64,000 nucleotides of DNA, from assembly GCF_013113715.1 (NCBI RefSeq), contig NZ_CP053344.1:2480001-2544000 (forward strand), in the 5' to 3' direction. The notes under the pieces were generated by a model. The model saw only the letters and a program-made list of their open reading frames with translations. It had not been told where the DNA came from and searched no databases. The position numbers were made by a program, and so were the translations under genes. Shown in pieces: positions 42,026 to 52,011 of this stretch; position 1 is the first letter of the stretch, and each line of letters begins with the position of its first letter. This DNA comes from Herbiconiux sp. SALV-R1. Its GTDB lineage: Bacteria > Actinomycetota > Actinomycetes > Actinomycetales > Microbacteriaceae.

Positions 42026-42694
42026 ATGACAGGCCCGGGATTCGCCACGATCGACTTCGAGACTACGGGCCTTCAGCCCGGGCGCCACCGGGCGGTCGAG
42101 GTAGCCGTCGTGCACTCCGATGCCGACGGCACGGTCACCGGCCGGTGGGACACGCTGATCGACCCGGGCGACGGGCTCGGGCCGGGCCCCACGCGCATCC
42201 ACCGCATCACCGCGGCGCAGTTGCGCGGGGCGCCGCGCTTCGCCGACATCGCCCGCGGCCTCATGGGCCTGCTCGCCGGACGGGTCATGGTGGCCCACAA
42301 CGCCTCGTTCGACCGGCGCTTCCTGCTGGCCGAGCTCGCTGCGGCCGGGTACCGCTCCTGGGCGCCGGCGGCGACACTCTGCACGCTGCAGCTCTCGCGG
42401 CAGTTCCTGCCGCACGGGCCGCGCTCGCTGGCTGCGTGCTGCGCGGCCTTCGCCATCGAGCTGAAGGGTGCGCACCGCGCCTCGGTCGACGCACTGGCGA
42501 CCGCCCAGCTGCTCGGCGCCTACCTCGACCACTCCCCCGCCCGCGACGGCTGGAACGAGCTGCTGGCCCGCGCTGCGGCGCAGCCCGTGCCGGGCGGTGG
42601 GGCCGAGACCGGGCAGTGGGTGCCGCGCGAAAGGGCCGGTGGCGGCGTCTTCGCCGCACCGGCCCTCCCCTCCTTCGGCTTCGCCCTCGGGTGA
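42026..42694 (+). CDS. DEDDh 3'-5' exonuclease (DnaQ-like)
   Basis: A 222-residue exonuclease domain protein. The acidic motifs are ExoI FATIDFETTG (Asp10, Glu12), ExoII VAHNASFDRRFL and ExoIII HRASVDALATA with the DEDDh His. It resembles the proofreading epsilon domain but lacks the polymerase-binding extension; the 60-residue tail is Pro/Gly/Ala-rich. Stand-alone DnaQ-like proteins usually act in repair or nucleotide turnover. The ATG start is preceded by the palindromic element. Confidence 0.88.
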   Translation: MTGPGFATIDFETTGLQPGRHRAVEVAVVHSDADGTVTGRWDTLIDPGDGLGPGPTRIHRITAAQLRGAPRFADIARGLMGLLAGRVMVAHNASFDRRFLLAELAAAGYRSWAPAATLCTLQLSRQFLPHGPRSLAACCAAFAIELKGAHRASVDALATAQLLGAYLDHSPARDGWNELLARAAAQPVPGGGAETGQWVPRERAGGGVFAAPALPSFGFALG

Positions 42695-42719
42695 GGCGCG
42701 GCCGAAGGCCGACCCCGGC

Positions 42720-44216
42720 TCAGCCGAGCCGCTTGGCCCCGGCGCCCGAACCGACCAGCTCGGGCTGGACCTCCTGCAGCTCCCGAGCGTCCCGAGCCTC
42801 CTGCGGCTCCAGCGCCGCCGTCGCCGCGGGCGCCGCGGGCGTCGCCGCCACCGGCTGCTGCTCCCGCTGCACCTCGGCCGCCTCGTCGGCGCCCAGGTGG
42901 TCGTCGACGCTCATGGTCGACTCGTCGAACGGCCGCTGTCCGGCCAGCACGGCGGTGAGCTGCTCACGGTCGAGCTCCTTCGTCCAGGTGCCGACGAGCA
43001 GGGTGGCGACGGCGTTGCCAGTGAAGTTCGTGAGCGCCCGAGCCTCCGACATGAAGCGGTCGATGCCCACGATCACGCCCACGCCGTCGACCAGGTCGGG
43101 CCGGTGCGCCTGGAGCCCGCCGGCCAGGGTGGCGAGGCCGGCCCCGGTGACACCCGCGGCACCCTTCGACGCGACCATCATAAACAGCAGCAGCGAGATC
43201 TGCTCGCCGATCGACAGCGGCGTGCCCATGGCGCTCGCGATGAACAGCGACGCCATGGTGAGGTAGATGGCCGTGCCGTCGAGGTTGAACGAGTAGCCGG
43301 TGGGGATCGTGATGCCCGCAACGGGCTTCGACACCCCGGCGTGCTCCATCTTCGCGATGAGACGCGGCAGCACCACCTCGCTCGACGAGGTCGACACGAT
43401 GAGCAGGTACTCGCGGCCGAGGTACTTCATCATGCGGAAGATGTTCACCCGGGCGACGAGCCAGAGCAGCGAGCCGAGCACGACGGTGATGAACACGGCG
43501 CAGGTGATGTAGAAGGCGATCATGAGGGTTCCGAGGGCGACGATGGCGCCGAAGCCGGTGTTGCCGACGACCGCCGCGATGGCCCCGAAGGCGCCGAGCG
43601 GCGCGACCCACATGATCATGGCGAGGATGCGGAACACCAGCGCCTGGATCTGCCGGATCGCCCCGAGGATGGGCGTGCCCTTCGACCCCATCTTCTGCAG
43701 CGCGAAGCCCACGAGCAGCGCCACGAACAGCACCTGCAGGATGTTGCCGGCCGTGAGCGACGACAGCATCGAGGTGGGGATGATGCCGAGCAGGAACTCG
43801 GTGGTGGTCGCCGCCTCCTTGGTGCCGCTGGCGTCGTAGCTGGCGCCCGCGATGTCGAGCCCCGCACCCGGGTGGATGAGGTTGCCGACCACGAGCCCGA
43901 TGCCGAGCGCGAAGGTCGACATGATGATGAAGTAGCCGAGCGCGAGCCCCCCGACCTTGCCCACCGTGGCGGCCTTGGCGATCGAGCCCACCCCGAGAAC
44001 GATCGTGCAGAAGATGATCGGGGCGATCATCATCTTGATCAGCGCCACGAACGCGTCGCCCACGGGCTTCAGCCCGACGGCGAACTGCGGGGCGGCGAGG
44101 CCGACGATCGCGCCGGCGATGACGGCGACGATCACGGCGATGTAGAGCAGGTGCGTCGCGCCCAGGTGCCGGCGACGGCGGGGGGCGGTGTCGGTGGTTC
44201 GTGATCGGAGCGCCAT
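42720..44216 (-). CDS. dctA: C4-dicarboxylate:cation symporter DctA
   Basis: A 498-residue carrier of the DctA/glutamate-aspartate symporter (DAACS) family. Landmarks are LIKMMIAPIIFCTIVLGVGS, the HP1-like serine-rich stretch SSSEVVLPRLI, TIPTGYSFNLDGTAIYLTMA and the HP2-like SKGAAGVTGAGLATLAGG. All are in the family's order, so it should import succinate, fumarate and malate. The C-terminus adds an Ala/Glu-rich tail of about 70 residues. The ATG at 44216 has a GAGGGA site. It is divergent from the two-component genes that probably regulate it. Confidence 0.92.
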   Translation of the reverse strand: MALRSRTTDTAPRRRRHLGATHLLYIAVIVAVIAGAIVGLAAPQFAVGLKPVGDAFVALIKMMIAPIIFCTIVLGVGSIAKAATVGKVGGLALGYFIIMSTFALGIGLVVGNLIHPGAGLDIAGASYDASGTKEAATTTEFLLGIIPTSMLSSLTAGNILQVLFVALLVGFALQKMGSKGTPILGAIRQIQALVFRILAMIMWVAPLGAFGAIAAVVGNTGFGAIVALGTLMIAFYITCAVFITVVLGSLLWLVARVNIFRMMKYLGREYLLIVSTSSSEVVLPRLIAKMEHAGVSKPVAGITIPTGYSFNLDGTAIYLTMASLFIASAMGTPLSIGEQISLLLFMMVASKGAAGVTGAGLATLAGGLQAHRPDLVDGVGVIVGIDRFMSEARALTNFTGNAVATLLVGTWTKELDREQLTAVLAGQRPFDESTMSVDDHLGADEAAEVQREQQPVAATPAAPAATAALEPQEARDARELQEVQPELVGSGAGAKRLG

Positions 44217-44411
44217 TGCTTCCCTCGTTCCTTGAGGCGGAATCGCCTGAGACGAATTCCTGTGATCGGATGCGTGACGATCAGCCTCGATGCCCGGCCG
44301 GCCCCCGGGCGCCTTCTGTTCATAGTGTTCGCGTCGCTTCGTCCCCGTGCGCCGCGTCGCACGCCTACAGTGAGGAATGCGGGCGAGGAGGCGGCAGGAG
44401 GTGACGCGGTG

Positions 44412-46010
44412 ATGCGACGATGGAGCATCGCGACCAGGCTCTTCGTGTCGCAGCTCGTCGTCATCCTGGTGCTCACCGGGGCGGCGGTGCTGGCGAGCTG
44501 GGCCGACGCCCGCGCCGACGTCGAGCGCGACGCCGCGGCCCGGTCGCTCGCGGTGGCCGAGACCATCGCCCACGACCCGTTCGTCGTCGAGGGCGTGACG
44601 TCGCCCGACCCGACGGCGACCCTGCAGCCCTACGCGGTCGAGATCATGGACTCGGCGGCCATCGACTTCATCACCATCATGTCGCCCGAGCGCATCCGCT
44701 ACACCCATCGCGATCCCGACGAGATCGGCAAGCAGTTCCTCGGCACCATCGACCGCGCGCTCGCGGGCGAGTCGTTCACCGAGACCTACACCGGCACCCT
44801 CGGCCCCTCGGTACGGGCGGTCGTGCCCATCGAGGATGCGGGCGGCAGCGTCGTCGCGCTCGTCTCGGCGGGCATCACGGTGTCGAACACGCAGGTCGCG
44901 CTGGGCGGCCGCATCGCCACGGTGCTGCTCGCGGCAGCCGCGGCGCTGGCGCTCGGCGCCCTCGCGTCCTGGGGCGTCAGCCGCTACCTGCGGCGGGTCA
45001 CCTGGGGCCGCGGCGCCGAGGAGATGAGCCGCATGTTCGCCTACTACGAGGGCGTGCTGCACTCCATCAGCGAGGGGCTGGTGCTGCAAGACGCCTCACG
45101 CCGGGTGGTGCTCTACAACGACCGGGCTGCCGAGCTGCTCGGCCTCCCCCGCTCGAGCGGCGGCGCGCCCGTGGCGGTCTCCCAGCTGCCGCTGGATGCT
45201 CCCGTCGCCGCCGCGCTCGACTCGGCCGAGGTGGCGGTCGACGAGATCGTGGTCACCGACACCCACGTGCTCGTGCTCGACCGCGACCGGGTGGTGTCGT
45301 CGCCCGAGTCCGGGCGCGCCCGCGGACGCGCCCACCTCATCGGCACCGTCACCACACTCCGCGACCACACCCGGCTGCAAGAGCTCGCCGGCGAACTCGA
45401 CACCATGACGACGCTCTCCGACGCCCTGCGCTCGCAGACCCACGAGTTCGCCAACCGCCTGCACACGATCACGGCGCTCATCGAGCTGGGTCGTGCGCGC
45501 GAGGCGGCCGAGCTCGCCTCCTCGCAGCTGGCCGTGAGCCAGCAGCTCGCCGACCGCATCCTCACCGCGCTCGACGAGCCCGTGCTGCTGGCGCTGCTCC
45601 TCGGCAAGGCCGCTCAGGCCGCCGAGCGCGGCGTCGCCCTCGAGCTCGCCATCCCCGACCGGGTCGACGTCGGCGGGCTGCCGCCGCACGAGCTCATCAC
45701 CATCGTCGGCAACCTCGTCGACAACGCTCTCGACGCGGTGGCCGGCACCGAGCATCCGGTGGTCGAGGTGGCAATCGGGGCGGATGCGCGGGGCGCGTTC
45801 CGCATCGAGGTCTCCGACAGCGGGCCGGGGCCTGGCGAGCGGCTGGCCGACAGTGTCTTCGGCCTCGGGGTCACCACGAAGACCGGTGAGGGCCACGGCA
45901 TCGGGCTGGCCCTGGTGCGGCAGGCGGCGAAGCGGCTGGGCGGCGACGTGACCGTCGAGGGGTCGCGCTTCACCGTCACGGTTCCGGTGCCGGCGGAGGC
46001 GGGACGATGA
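44412..46010 (+). CDS. Sensor histidine kinase of the CitA/DcuS family
   Basis: A 532-residue kinase: membrane helix at about residues 12-30, an extracytoplasmic sensor (31-165, with ERIRYTHRDPDEIGKQFLGT and TETYTGTLGPSVRAVVPI, typical of CitA/DcuS PAS-like sensors), a second helix near 175-195, a cytoplasmic PAS (EGVLHSISEGLVLQDASRRV), the dimerisation/phosphorylation helix SQTHEFANRLHTITALIELG (His near 344) and an ATPase with NLVDNALDAV and GHGIGLALV. It probably senses C4-dicarboxylates or citrate. AGGAGG lies upstream of the ATG, and the response-regulator start overlaps by 4 bp. Confidence 0.92.
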   Translation: MRRWSIATRLFVSQLVVILVLTGAAVLASWADARADVERDAAARSLAVAETIAHDPFVVEGVTSPDPTATLQPYAVEIMDSAAIDFITIMSPERIRYTHRDPDEIGKQFLGTIDRALAGESFTETYTGTLGPSVRAVVPIEDAGGSVVALVSAGITVSNTQVALGGRIATVLLAAAAALALGALASWGVSRYLRRVTWGRGAEEMSRMFAYYEGVLHSISEGLVLQDASRRVVLYNDRAAELLGLPRSSGGAPVAVSQLPLDAPVAAALDSAEVAVDEIVVTDTHVLVLDRDRVVSSPESGRARGRAHLIGTVTTLRDHTRLQELAGELDTMTTLSDALRSQTHEFANRLHTITALIELGRAREAAELASSQLAVSQQLADRILTALDEPVLLALLLGKAAQAAERGVALELAIPDRVDVGGLPPHELITIVGNLVDNALDAVAGTEHPVVEVAIGADARGAFRIEVSDSGPGPGERLADSVFGLGVTTKTGEGHGIGLALVRQAAKRLGGDVTVEGSRFTVTVPVPAEAGR

Positions 46011-46753
46011 GCGGCGGCGCGGCCGCGGCGGGCTCGGCGGCGCCCGCCCTGCGCGTGCTCGTCGTCGAAGACGAGCTGCTCACCGCCGAGGCGCACGCGG
46101 CCTACCTCGCCCGGTTGCCCGGCTTCGAGGTCGCCGCCACGGCCCGCTCGGGGGCCGAGGCGATGCGGGCGGTGCGGGCCGCCGTCTCGGGCGCCGCGCC
46201 GCCGATCGACCTCATCCTGCTCGACGTGAACCTGCCCGACACCACGGGCATCGAGTTCTGCCGGGCGCTGCGTGCCGCGGGCGTGGAGACCGACGTCATC
46301 GCGGTGACGGCGGTGCGCGACGCCTCGGTGGTGCGCTCGGCGGTCTCGCTCGGCATCGTGCAGTACCTCATCAAGCCCTTCGGCTTCGCCGTCTTCGCCG
46401 AGAAGCTCGAGTCGTACCGCGACTTCCACGCGCGCATCGCCGGCTCGACGGTGACCGACCAGCAGGAGGTCGACTCGACCTTCGCGGCGCTGCGCCGCGA
46501 CCATGGGGCGCCGCTACCGAAGGGGCTCACGCCCGAGACGCTCGAACGGGTGCGCGGGGCGCTCCGCGAGGCGGCGCCCCGGGGCGTCTCGGCGTCGGAG
46601 CTCGCGGCCTCGCAGCACGTGTCGCGCGTCACCGCGAGGCGCTATCTCGAGCACCTCGCCGACACCGGGGCCGCACACCGCGAGCAGCGCTACGGCACCC
46701 CGGGAAGGCCCGAGGTGGAGTACCGGGCGGCCGCTCCGGCCACGCGGGAGTGA
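46007..46753 (+). CDS. Response regulator of the CitB/DcuR family
   Basis: A 248-residue regulator. The receiver has VVEDELLTAEAHAAYL, phospho-acceptor Asp73 in LILLDVNLPDTTG and the conserved Lys in YLIKPFGF. After the CitB-type linker (KLESYRDFHARI) comes an HTH (GVSASELAASQHVSRVTARR). The pairing with the upstream kinase and the divergent dctA is the classical arrangement for dicarboxylate-induced uptake. ATGA overlap with the kinase gene. Confidence 0.93.
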   Translation: MSGGAAAAGSAAPALRVLVVEDELLTAEAHAAYLARLPGFEVAATARSGAEAMRAVRAAVSGAAPPIDLILLDVNLPDTTGIEFCRALRAAGVETDVIAVTAVRDASVVRSAVSLGIVQYLIKPFGFAVFAEKLESYRDFHARIAGSTVTDQQEVDSTFAALRRDHGAPLPKGLTPETLERVRGALREAAPRGVSASELAASQHVSRVTARRYLEHLADTGAAHREQRYGTPGRPEVEYRAAAPATRE

Positions 46754-46773
46754 GGTCCGACGCGCGCCGCGGC

Positions 46774-48303
46774 TCAGTGCCCGAAGGCGGCACCCTCCGC
46801 GGCGGCGTCGGCGTCGGCCTCCAGCAGGCCCTCGTCGCCGGGAGTGACGGCGGTGGGCTTCCGCACGAAGAACGACGCGACCACGCCACCCAGCGAGATG
46901 ACGGCGCCGCAGAGGAACGCGGCCTTCACTCCCGCAGCGCTCGCACCGACCTCGCTCGCACCCGCGGCGGCGGTCGAGGCCGTCACACCCGCCATGACGG
47001 CGATGAACAGCGCGGTGCCCGCGGCACCCGCCAGCTGCTGCACCGTGCCGATCGTGGCCGAGCCGTGCGAGTACAGCTTCGGGCTGAGCGACCCGAGCGC
47101 TGAGGTGAACAGCGGCGTGAACATGAGCGCGAGACCGGCGCTCAGCGTGACGTGCGCGGCGAGCACCCACCACATCGAGGTGTTCTCGTTCACCAGCGTG
47201 AGTCCCCAGAGCACCCCGCTCACGATGAAGGCGCCGGGCACGAGCAGCGGCGTCGGACCGAAACGGTCGTACAGACGACCGACGAAGGGGGCGAGCACAC
47301 CCATCACGAGACCACCGGGCAGGAGCAGCAGACCCGTGGTGAGCGCGTCGAGCTGCAGCACGTCTTGCATGAAGAACGGCAGCACGATGACCGTGCCGAA
47401 CAGCGCCATCATGCTGATCGCCATCATCACGATGGCCACCCCGAAGGTGCGCGAACGGAAGGTGCGCAGGTCGAGCAGGGCGCGGGAGCGGCGCTGCAGC
47501 ACGATCTGGCGCCACACGAAGGCGCCGAGACCGAGCACGCCGACGGCGAGCGGAACCCACGACGACATCGGGTCGCCCGCACCTTCGCCGAGGTTGCTCA
47601 GGCCGAACACCAGGCCGCCGAACCCGAACGCCGAGAGCACCACCGAGAACACGTCGATGGGGGTCGGCCGCGGCTCGGTGACGTTCTGCACGCGCAGGAA
47701 GCCGAGCACCAGCGCGCCGACCGCGATGGGCAGCACGAGGATGAACATCCAGCGCCAGGACAGCGTGCTCAGGATGATGCCCGAGATGGTCGGTCCGAGG
47801 GCGGGCGCCACGGAGATGACGATCGAGATGTTGCCCATCGTGCGGCCCCGGGTGGCCGGGGGCACCAGGGTCATCACCGTCGTCATGAGCAGCGGCATCA
47901 TGATCGCGGTGCCGCTTGCCTGCACCACACGGCCGACCAGCAGCATCTCGAAGCCGGGCGACGAGGCGGCGATGAGCGTGCCGATGCTGAACAGCGACAT
48001 CGCGGCGATGAAGATCGGCCGGGTGTTGAAGCGCTGCAGCAGGAACCCGGTGATGGGGATGACCACGGCCATGGTGAGCATGAAGGCGGTGGAGAGCCAC
48101 TGGGCCGCGACCTCGGTGATGCCGAGGTCGGTGACCAGGTGCGGGATGGCCACACCCATGATCGTCTCGTTGAGGATCACGACGAAGGCCGAGACCAGGA
48201 GGAGGTTGATGACGAGCTTGTTGCGGCGCGCCAGGCGCGTGGCGTCGTCGGGTGTCGCGGTGTCGGCGGCGAGCGCGGTGGAGCCGGTGATGCTGTCAGT
48301 CAC
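46774..48303 (-). CDS. DHA2-family MFS multidrug exporter
   Basis: A 509-residue transporter with about 14 helices. Landmarks of the EmrB/QacA class are ILNETIMGVAIPHLVTDLGI, WLSTAFMLTMAVVIPITGFL and VGRVVQASGTAIMMPLLMT, followed by APALGPTISGIIL (motif C, antiporter). GTG start. It is divergent from a MarR gene with paired motifs in between, the classical drug-responsive efflux arrangement. Confidence 0.9.
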   Translation of the reverse strand: MTDSITGSTALAADTATPDDATRLARRNKLVINLLLVSAFVVILNETIMGVAIPHLVTDLGITEVAAQWLSTAFMLTMAVVIPITGFLLQRFNTRPIFIAAMSLFSIGTLIAASSPGFEMLLVGRVVQASGTAIMMPLLMTTVMTLVPPATRGRTMGNISIVISVAPALGPTISGIILSTLSWRWMFILVLPIAVGALVLGFLRVQNVTEPRPTPIDVFSVVLSAFGFGGLVFGLSNLGEGAGDPMSSWVPLAVGVLGLGAFVWRQIVLQRRSRALLDLRTFRSRTFGVAIVMMAISMMALFGTVIVLPFFMQDVLQLDALTTGLLLLPGGLVMGVLAPFVGRLYDRFGPTPLLVPGAFIVSGVLWGLTLVNENTSMWWVLAAHVTLSAGLALMFTPLFTSALGSLSPKLYSHGSATIGTVQQLAGAAGTALFIAVMAGVTASTAAAGASEVGASAAGVKAAFLCGAVISLGGVVASFFVRKPTAVTPGDEGLLEADADAAAEGAAFGH

Positions 48304-48417
48304 GAAGAAGGTCCTGTCGAGGCGCGGAGGGGCAGGTGTGATGGCGTGGAGGAGACGAGGGGCTATCGGTGTGCAGCGCGCGAGGGGCGCCCGATATTCC
48401 GCGGATGCGGCATCCCG

Positions 48418-48504
48418 TCGATGTGAACAGCGTCCACATTAGCGGCGGGGCCGACGGATGCGCAATCCCGATCGACCCCCGGGCACGATGTTCATCGATG
48501 TGAA
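48418..48504. promoter_or_regulatory. Candidate MarR operators in divergent intergenic region
   Basis: The 10-mer TCGATGTGAA occurs twice, at 48418-48427 and 48495-48504. The first lies in an imperfect palindrome (ATGTGAACAGCGTCCACAT, 48421-48439) and the second in TTCATCGATGTGAA (48491-48504). Their placement between the exporter and the regulator fits MarR control of both. Confidence 0.55.
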
Positions 48505-48543
48505 AGACTCGAGCCATCCTGTCGACCTGCACGAAAGCGCACG

Positions 48544-48981
48544 ATGACCCACGAGACCCCCTCCGACCGCGCCGACCTCGCCGCCCGGCTGGCCTTCTCG
48601 ATCGGCCGGCTCAACCGGCGCATCCGGCCGGCCAGCGAGCTGACGCCGGGTCAGGTGTCGGCGCTCGCCACGATCGTGAGCAGCGCGCCCATCCGCCCCG
48701 GTGACATCGCCCGGCTCGAGCGGGTGGCGGCGCCCACCGTCACGCGCCTGCTGGCCGACCTCGAGTCACGGGGCCTGGTGCAGCGCTCGGCCGACCCGGG
48801 CGACGGCAGGTCGTTCTTCGTGAGCCCCACGACGGAGGGCGCGGAGGCCATCCGCATCGCGCGCGACGAGCGCGCCCACCGGGTGCTCGAGGTGTTCGAC
48901 GAGCTGAGCGAGGAACAGGTCGCGAGCATCGCCGCCGCGATCGGCGCCCTCGAGGCGGCCGCGGAGATCACACCGAACTGA
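48544..48981 (+). CDS. MarR-family transcriptional regulator
   Basis: A 145-residue winged-helix regulator. The recognition helix and wing are RPGDIARLERVAAPTVTRLL then RGLVQRSADPGDGRSFFVSP. Helices at both ends (LAARLAFSIGRLNRRI, ELSEEQVASIAAAIGALEAA) provide dimerisation. It probably represses the divergent DHA2 exporter in response to a toxic ligand. It is convergent with the FAH-family gene, 17 bp away. Confidence 0.92.
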   Translation: MTHETPSDRADLAARLAFSIGRLNRRIRPASELTPGQVSALATIVSSAPIRPGDIARLERVAAPTVTRLLADLESRGLVQRSADPGDGRSFFVSPTTEGAEAIRIARDERAHRVLEVFDELSEEQVASIAAAIGALEAAAEITPN

Positions 48982-48998
48982 GCGGCGCGCGCCGCGCC

Positions 48999-49760
48999 TC
49001 AGGAGACGGGGTTCGACAGCACGCCGATCCCCGACACCTCGATGTCGACGACGTCTCCCGACTCCACGAAACCCACGCCCGCGGGCGTGCCGGTCAGGAT
49101 GACGTCGCCCGGCAGCAGCGTGAACACGGCCGAGGCGTAGGCGATGATCTCGGGAACGGTGTGGACCATGTCGGTGAGCGGGGCGCTCTGCACCAGCGAG
49201 CCGTTCAGGCGGGTCTCCACGGTGGCGGCGCCGAGGTCGAACTCGGTCTCGATCACCGGACCCAGCGGGCAGAAGGTGTCGAAGCCCTTCGCCCTCGCCC
49301 ACTGGCCGTCGCTCTTCTGCAGGTCGCGCGCCGTCACGTCGTTGGCGACGGTGTAGCCGAAGATCACGCGCTCGGCGTCGGCAGCAGCGACGTTCTTGGC
49401 CACACTCCCGATCACGACCGCGAGCTCGCCCTCGTAGTCGACCCGGTTCGACTGCGGGGGCCGCACGATGGTGTCGCCCGGGCCGACCACCGAGGTGTTG
49501 GGCTTGAGGAACAGCAGCGGCTCGGCGGGCGCCTCGCCTCCGCCCATCTCGGCGACGTGGTCGCGGTAGTTCTTGCCCACGGCCACCACCTTCGACCGCG
49601 GGATGACGGGGGCGAGCAGGGTGGCGCTCTCGAGCGGTACCCGCTCCCCCGTGGTGTCGTAGCCGGCGAACATCGGGTCGCCGTTCAGCACGACGAGGTC
49701 GCCGTCGTCGACGATGCCGAAGTTGATGGCGCCCTGGTGGCTGAACCGTGCGATCTTCAT
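48999..49760 (-). CDS. Fumarylacetoacetate hydrolase family protein
   Basis: A 253-residue protein of the FAH (YcgM/FAHD1-like) fold. Metal-binding landmarks are VAVGKNYRDHVAEMGG, DYEGELAVVIG (acidic ligands), YTVANDVTARDLQ and TGTPAGVGF. Such enzymes act on oxaloacetate, acylpyruvates or 2-oxo acids. It begins 19 bp after ilvE and is the last gene of the serA-leuB-ilvE run, so it may clear 2-oxo-acid by-products there; that role is inferred. Confidence 0.92.
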   Translation of the reverse strand: MKIARFSHQGAINFGIVDDGDLVVLNGDPMFAGYDTTGERVPLESATLLAPVIPRSKVVAVGKNYRDHVAEMGGGEAPAEPLLFLKPNTSVVGPGDTIVRPPQSNRVDYEGELAVVIGSVAKNVAAADAERVIFGYTVANDVTARDLQKSDGQWARAKGFDTFCPLGPVIETEFDLGAATVETRLNGSLVQSAPLTDMVHTVPEIIAYASAVFTLLPGDVILTGTPAGVGFVESGDVVDIEVSGIGVLSNPVS

Positions 49761-49779
49761 GCCCTGGAGTCCTTCATGC

Positions 49780-50892
49780 TCAGGCGTCCAGCCGGGTGAG
49801 CCAGCCGTGGCGGTCGGGGATGCGCCCGTACTGGATGTCGGTGAGCTCCTGCCGGATCGACATGGTGAGCTCGCCCGCCGGCGCGTTCTCGTCGCCGATG
49901 GTGCCGTCGGGCGACTTCAGAGCCGAGATGGGAGTGATCACCGCGGCCGTGCCGCAGGCGAACACCTCGGTGATGGTGCCCGACTCGACGCCCTCGCGCC
50001 ACTCCTCGATGGTCACGTCGCGCTCCTCCACCGTGAGCCCGCGGTCGTGCGCGAGCTGGATGATGCTGTCGCGGGTGATGCCCTCGAGGATGGTGCCGGT
50101 CAGGCGCGGGGTGACGATCTTGCCGCCCTCGTGCACGAAGAACACGTTCATGCCGCCGAGCTCGTCGACGTGCTGGCCGGTCTCGCCGTCGAGGAAGAGC
50201 ACCTGCGCGCAGCCGTGCTCGTAGGCCTCCTGCTGCGGCAGCAGCGACGCGGCGTAGTTGCCGCCGCACTTGGCCGCACCGGTGCCGCCGCGGCCCGCGC
50301 GGGAGTACTCGGTCGAGAGCCAGATCGACACGGGGGCGACGCCGCCGGTGAAGTACGCGCCGGCGGGGCTCGCGATGACGTAGTAGCCCACCTTCTGCGA
50401 GGGGCGCACGCCGAGGAACGACTCGTTGGCGATCATGAAGGGGCGGATGTAGAGGCTCGTCTCCGGCGCATCCGGAACCCAGGCGCCGTCGACGGCGATG
50501 AGCTGCTTGAGCGACTCGATGAAGTCGTCGGTGGAGAGCTCGGGCAGCGCGAGGCGGCGGGCGGAGCGCTGCAGACGCTCGGCGTTCTTCTCCGGCCGGA
50601 AGGTGTGGATGGAGCCGTCGGCGTGACGGTAGGCCTTGAGGCCCTCGAAGATCTCCTGCGCGTAGTGCAGCACGGCGGCGGAGGGGTCGAGCATCAGGGG
50701 GCCGTAGGGGATGACGCTGGCGTCGTGCCACCCGGCGTCGATGGTCCAGTCGATCTTCACCATGTGGTCGGTGAAGTGCTTGCCGAAGCCGGGGTCGGAG
50801 AGGATGACCTCGCGCTCCGCCTCGTCGCGAGCCGCCTGGGAGGGCGTGAACTCGAAGCGGAGCGGGAAGGTGGAGGTCTCTGCGATGCTCAT
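49780..50892 (-). CDS. ilvE: Branched-chain amino acid aminotransferase
   Basis: A 370-residue class IV PLP aminotransferase that makes valine, leucine and isoleucine from their 2-oxo acids. The PLP-binding Lys lies in GAAKCGGNYAAS. Other landmarks are HYAQEIFEGLKAYRHADG, SLYIRPFMIANES and FACGTAAVITPI. Length and layout match actinobacterial IlvE. It lies 14 bp downstream of leuB on the same strand. Confidence 0.96.
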   Translation of the reverse strand: MSIAETSTFPLRFEFTPSQAARDEAEREVILSDPGFGKHFTDHMVKIDWTIDAGWHDASVIPYGPLMLDPSAAVLHYAQEIFEGLKAYRHADGSIHTFRPEKNAERLQRSARRLALPELSTDDFIESLKQLIAVDGAWVPDAPETSLYIRPFMIANESFLGVRPSQKVGYYVIASPAGAYFTGGVAPVSIWLSTEYSRAGRGGTGAAKCGGNYAASLLPQQEAYEHGCAQVLFLDGETGQHVDELGGMNVFFVHEGGKIVTPRLTGTILEGITRDSIIQLAHDRGLTVEERDVTIEEWREGVESGTITEVFACGTAAVITPISALKSPDGTIGDENAPAGELTMSIRQELTDIQYGRIPDRHGWLTRLDA

Positions 50893-50906
50893 GGGCTGTC
50901 TTTCGG

Positions 50907-51980
50907 TCAGTGTGTCGTGGCGGGTTCTGGGGTGGCCAGCGCGGCGACGATGGCGTCGCCGACCGCTGCGGTCGCGCGGGCGGAGCCGTCGCGGCCCGCG
51001 ATGTCGGCGACCACGGCGGTGCGCACCGCCTGGGCCTCCGCCTCGAGCCCGAGGTGCTCGAGCAGGAGGGCGGCCGAGAGGATCGCCGCCGTGGGGTCGG
51101 CCTTCTGCTGGCCTGCGATGTCGGGAGCGGAGCCGTGCACCGGTTCGAACATCGAGGGATACGTGCCGTCGGGGTTGATGTTGCCCGAGGCCGCCAAGCC
51201 GATCCCGCCGCTGATTGCGCCGGCCAGGTCGGTGAGGATGTCGCCGAAGAGGTTGTCCGTGACGATGACATCGAATCTAGCAGGGTCGGTGACCAGGAAG
51301 ATGGTCGCGGCGTCGACATGCAGGTAGTCCACGGCCACTTCTGGGAAGGTGGCCCCCACCTCGTCGACGACGCGCTTCCACAGCCCGCCCGAGAAGGTGA
51401 GCACGTTGGTCTTGTGCACGAGGGTGAGCTTCTTGCGACGCGCCTGGGCGCGGGCGAAGGCGTCGCGCACGACGCGCTCGACACCGTAGGCGGTGTTCAC
51501 CGAGACCTCGTTGGCGATCTCGTGCGGGGTGCCCTGACGGATGGCGCCGCCGTTGCCCACGTACGGCCCCTCGGTGCCCTCGCGCACCACCACGAAGTCG
51601 ACGTCGCCGTGCGAGGCGAGCGGGGAGGGCACGCCCGGGTAGATGACGGTGGGGCGCAGGTTCACATAGTGGTCGAGCGCGAAGCGCAGGCGTAGCAGCA
51701 GGCCGCGCTCGATGTTGGCGTCTTTGAGCCTCGGGTCTCCGGGCACGCCGCCCACCGCGCCGAGCAGGATGGCGTCGTGCGAGGCGATGGCCTCGAGGTC
51801 GTCGTCGGTGAGCACGTCGCCGGTCTCGAGGTAGCGTGCCGCACCGAGCGAGAAATGGGTCTTCTCGAAGGTGACGGAGCTGTCTGCGGTCACCGCATCC
51901 AGCACCTTCACCGCCTCGGCGACCACCTCCGGTCCGATGCCGTCGCCGGGAATGAGTGCGAGTTTCACGGTGCGTGCCAT
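50907..51980 (-). CDS. leuB: 3-isopropylmalate dehydrogenase
   Basis: A 357-residue decarboxylating dehydrogenase for leucine synthesis. Landmarks: [18 protein letters not shown], substrate-binding [32 protein letters not shown], and [20 protein letters not shown] with the metal-binding Asp residues. It is transcribed after serA (31-bp gap) and before ilvE. No leuA, leuC or leuD is in the window. Confidence 0.96.
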   Translation of the reverse strand: MARTVKLALIPGDGIGPEVVAEAVKVLDAVTADSSVTFEKTHFSLGAARYLETGDVLTDDDLEAIASHDAILLGAVGGVPGDPRLKDANIERGLLLRLRFALDHYVNLRPTVIYPGVPSPLASHGDVDFVVVREGTEGPYVGNGGAIRQGTPHEIANEVSVNTAYGVERVVRDAFARAQARRKKLTLVHKTNVLTFSGGLWKRVVDEVGATFPEVAVDYLHVDAATIFLVTDPARFDVIVTDNLFGDILTDLAGAISGGIGLAASGNINPDGTYPSMFEPVHGSAPDIAGQQKADPTAAILSAALLLEHLGLEAEAQAVRTAVVADIAGRDGSARATAAVGDAIVAALATPEPATTH

Positions 51981-52011
51981 AGCTGAATTCTAGTGACCCG
52001 CACGGGCCGCC

